In this document: piece by piece, positions 62,336 to 64,000 of the stretch
Layout of the letters: every line of letters begins with the position of its first letter
How positions within the stretch are numbered: position 1 is the stretch's first letter
Source of the DNA: Actinomycetota bacterium
Lineage (GTDB): Bacteria; Actinomycetota; Acidimicrobiia; IMCC26256; PALSA-555
Reading direction: 5' to 3'
DNA length: 64,000 bases
Assembly (NCBI GenBank): GCA_003140175.1
Contig: PLJD01000043.1
Coordinates: 139,271-203,270, forward strand
The notes under the pieces: generated by a model
Databases searched by the model: none
The model's input: only the letters and a program-made list of their open reading frames with translations
What the model was told of the DNA's origin: nothing
Position numbers and translations under genes: made by a program

Positions 62336-62406
62336 GTCGTTTCCCCCTGCCGGGGCCGCCGCGACTCGGCGGCCCTCCGGTACTGGCCCATCCCACCATA
62401 AAGAGG

Positions 62407-62439
62407 TCTATGTTGGCAAGAGCCTCTATGTTGGCAAGA
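62407..62439. repeat. two perfect 15-base direct repeats in a divergent promoter region
   Basis: TCTATGTTGGCAAGA occurs at 62407-62421 and again at 62425-62439, spaced 18 bases from start to start with GCC between. The site lies between the substrate-binding-protein gene (start 62335) and the TetR gene (start 62479). Good candidate for a double regulator-binding site. Confidence 0.6.
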
Positions 62440-62478
62440 TGATGGGTTCCGGCTGAGCGGCTTGGAGGTGGGGCGGCG

Positions 62479-63174
62479 GTGAGCACCAACGGGGCCCCAC
62501 GCTCCGGGACTGAGGGGGCCGCTCTGCGCCCGGCGAGGGCACCCGAGACGCTGGCCCGACACGTCGAGCCGGTGCGCGACCGCAACGAGGGCGGGGCCCG
62601 CCAGCGCGGCGATGACACCCGGGCGCGGGTCATCGGGCAGGCCGCAGCATGTGTCATCGAGGAAGGCTTCGCCAACGCCAGCGCCAGCCGGATCGCACAG
62701 CGCGCCGGCGTGACCTGGGGTGTCATCCAGTACCACTTCGGTGACCGGGCCGGGCTGTTCTCGGCGGTCGTGCTCGCCGGGTGCGAGCAGGCCCGAGCCA
62801 GCCTCGAACAGGCCACCATCCCCGAACGGCCCATCCGGGCCCGAGTCGCGGCGGTTGTCGACGCCGGCTGGCATGCCTACGGCAGCCCGCTCGGCCGGGC
62901 GAGCTTCGAGATCCTCGTTAATACGCGAGCGTCGAGAAACGACGACCCTGAGCACGCAGCCCAGCTGATCGAGATGGCGCGGGGGGTGCACCGCATCGGC
63001 GCCCGACTGCTCGCCGACGGCAGCCAGGCGAAGCCCAGGGGACACTCGGTTGAGGCGTTGCTGTGGGCGGCGCTGCGCGGGTTCGCCCTGACGCTCATGT
63101 TCACGCCCGATGACTACGACTTCGCGTCCGAGCGGGAGGCTCTCGTCGACGTCTTGACCGCGTTCCTCGAGTAA
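62479..63174 (+). CDS. TetR-family transcriptional regulator
   Basis: 231 residues from GTG 62479 with GGAGG ten bases upstream. The first 45 residues are a low-complexity basic extension (TNGAPRSGTEGAALRPARAPE), then the helix-turn-helix ARVIGQAAACVIEEGFANASASRIAQRAGVTWGVIQYHFGDRAGLF. The effector domain follows with usual length. Divergent from the secreted binding protein and close to the 62407-62439 repeats, which probably form its operator. Confidence 0.87.
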   Translation: MSTNGAPRSGTEGAALRPARAPETLARHVEPVRDRNEGGARQRGDDTRARVIGQAAACVIEEGFANASASRIAQRAGVTWGVIQYHFGDRAGLFSAVVLAGCEQARASLEQATIPERPIRARVAAVVDAGWHAYGSPLGRASFEILVNTRASRNDDPEHAAQLIEMARGVHRIGARLLADGSQAKPRGHSVEALLWAALRGFALTLMFTPDDYDFASEREALVDVLTAFLE

Positions 63175-63391
63175 TCGGCCTCTCCCTCTGAGCCGGGCGA
63201 GGCGCAGAGCCAATCACGGCGCACACCAGGGCAGATCGACGAGATGGCGAACCAACCTGGCCGACAAATTGGGGGGGCCGCGGATCGAGTTTGTTGGACC
63301 ACGCGTAACGCGATCAGACCGGCGCGATCCTTCGCTCGGAAGAGATGCTCGCAAGCATCGTCGGACTGCAACCCCAACGAGAGGAGTCGGG

Positions 63392-64000
63392 ATGGACGCG
63401 ATCAAGATTGGGTGGCTCGGTGCAGCCCTGGACGGCCCGGATGGCGGCTACGACCGCATTCACCGGATGGCCTTTGACGAAGCAACCGAGCAGGGGGTCC
63501 TGAACCGCCCGTACGAGTTCGTGCTGCACCCTGAGAATGGCTTGCCACAGGGGTCGGCGAAGAATGCGATCGACGGGTTCAAGTATCTAGTCGACGAAGG
63601 GTGCATCGCCGTCGCCGGCGCGTACAGCTCGGACAACGCGATGGTGGTGGGCCCCTACGCCAACGAGCTGCAGGTGCCCCTGGTCTCGTGGTGCGGGACG
63701 GAACGGTACTCGGGGCCCTACTGCTTCCGGCTCGGCAACGGTGACTGTGGCGGCGATCCGGCCCTCATCGTCGGGTGGCTCAAGAAGCACGGCTATACGC
63801 GTGTCGCCGTGCTGAGTGAAGTCTCACCCAACGGCGAGGAGTACTTCCGCTACTTCCGCATGGAATGTCGCCGCCGCGGCATCACGGTCGCCGCGGTTGA
63901 GACCGTGAGTCAGACCCCCGCCGACCTCGCACAGAACCTCGACAGCCTTCGAGCCGTTGGTGCCGATGCGCTCGTCTACATGGGCTACGGCGTCCTCGCC
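63392..64000 (+). CDS. periplasmic-binding-protein-like domain protein (partial)
   Basis: ATG 63392 is five bases after GAGGAG, and the frame is open to the window edge (203 codons). The text IKIGWLGAALDGPDGGYDRIHRMAFDEA, GFKYLVDEGCIAVAGAYSSDNAMVV and VGWLKKHGYTRVAVLSEVSPNGEEYFRYFR is a Peripla_BP_6 (Leu/Ile/Val-binding type) fold. No signal peptide or lipobox is present at this start, and upstream codons (after a stop) do not supply one, so it may be cytoplasmic. The end, including any further domain, lies outside the window. Confidence 0.8.
   Translation, partial: MDAIKIGWLGAALDGPDGGYDRIHRMAFDEATEQGVLNRPYEFVLHPENGLPQGSAKNAIDGFKYLVDEGCIAVAGAYSSDNAMVVGPYANELQVPLVSWCGTERYSGPYCFRLGNGDCGGDPALIVGWLKKHGYTRVAVLSEVSPNGEEYFRYFRMECRRRGITVAAVETVSQTPADLAQNLDSLRAVGADALVYMGYGVLA

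Overview
The window is GC-rich, double-strand-coding bacterial DNA. GTG and TTG starts, ATGA/GTGA stop-start overlaps, three F420-type luciferase-like monooxygenases (a fold used mainly by actinomycetes) and many short-chain dehydrogenases, acyl-CoA enzymes and mycobacterial-style amidohydrolases point to an actinomycete with a large lipid/aromatic/terpenoid-type catabolic repertoire. No rRNA, tRNA, CRISPR array, phage gene or transposase was recognised, so the species cannot be fixed.

Layout. 1-8.4 kb: end of a CaiB-type CoA-transferase, a frameshifted alpha/beta hydrolase and cupin, then a minus-strand set TetR-SDR-enoyl-CoA hydratase and IclR-LLM oxidoreductase, and a plus-strand SDR plus frameshifted quinone-oxidoreductase pair. 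8.5-21 kb: aldo/keto reductase, phytoene-desaturase-like FAD enzyme, cyclic-nucleotide-domain protein, NAD epimerase, an isochorismatase-like protein without the catalytic Cys, and a tight hotdog thioesterase-SDR-sulfotransferase-DUF1214-like run, then an uncharacterised protein and a dienelactone hydrolase. 21-35 kb: a natural DUF35-thiolase fusion, SDRs, an LLM enzyme, two amidohydrolases, an acetoacetate-decarboxylase-fold protein and a membrane diguanylate cyclase. 35-38.7 kb: SDR and a two-subunit acyl-CoA dehydrogenase. 38.7-57 kb: amidohydrolase, then a long plus-strand catabolic cluster (TPP decarboxylase, aldehyde dehydrogenase, enoyl-CoA hydratase, Rieske oxygenase, two APH-fold kinases, acyl-CoA ligase, two-subunit acyl-CoA dehydrogenase, SnoaL, LLM, VOC, TauD dioxygenase, 2-hydroxyacid dehydrogenase) ending in a divergent CoA-transferase/GntR pair. 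57-64 kb: a P450 with an in-frame stop, an amidohydrolase, and two ABC-type substrate-binding proteins around a TetR regulator.

How it fits together. The 40-57 kb cluster reads as one pathway: 2-hydroxyacid to 2-ketoacid to aldehyde to acid (Ldh-type enzyme, TPP decarboxylase, aldehyde dehydrogenase), CoA activation, then a kinase plus acyl-CoA-dehydrogenase step reminiscent of the ACAD10/11 and Lva hydroxyacyl-CoA route. Four sites resembling one 17-base word lie at promoters in this cluster, one between the GntR gene and its divergent neighbour, so a GntR-controlled regulon is plausible.

A second theme is decay. Besides intact genes there are at least nine recognisable remnants of the same catabolic families (MarR, acyl-CoA dehydrogenase, amidohydrolase, VOC, quinone oxidoreductase, APH kinase, IclR, CaiB and a family like the 19.1 kb gene) and four near-complete genes broken by one frameshift or stop. 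The near-complete ones could be sequencing errors; the truncated remnants cannot easily be.
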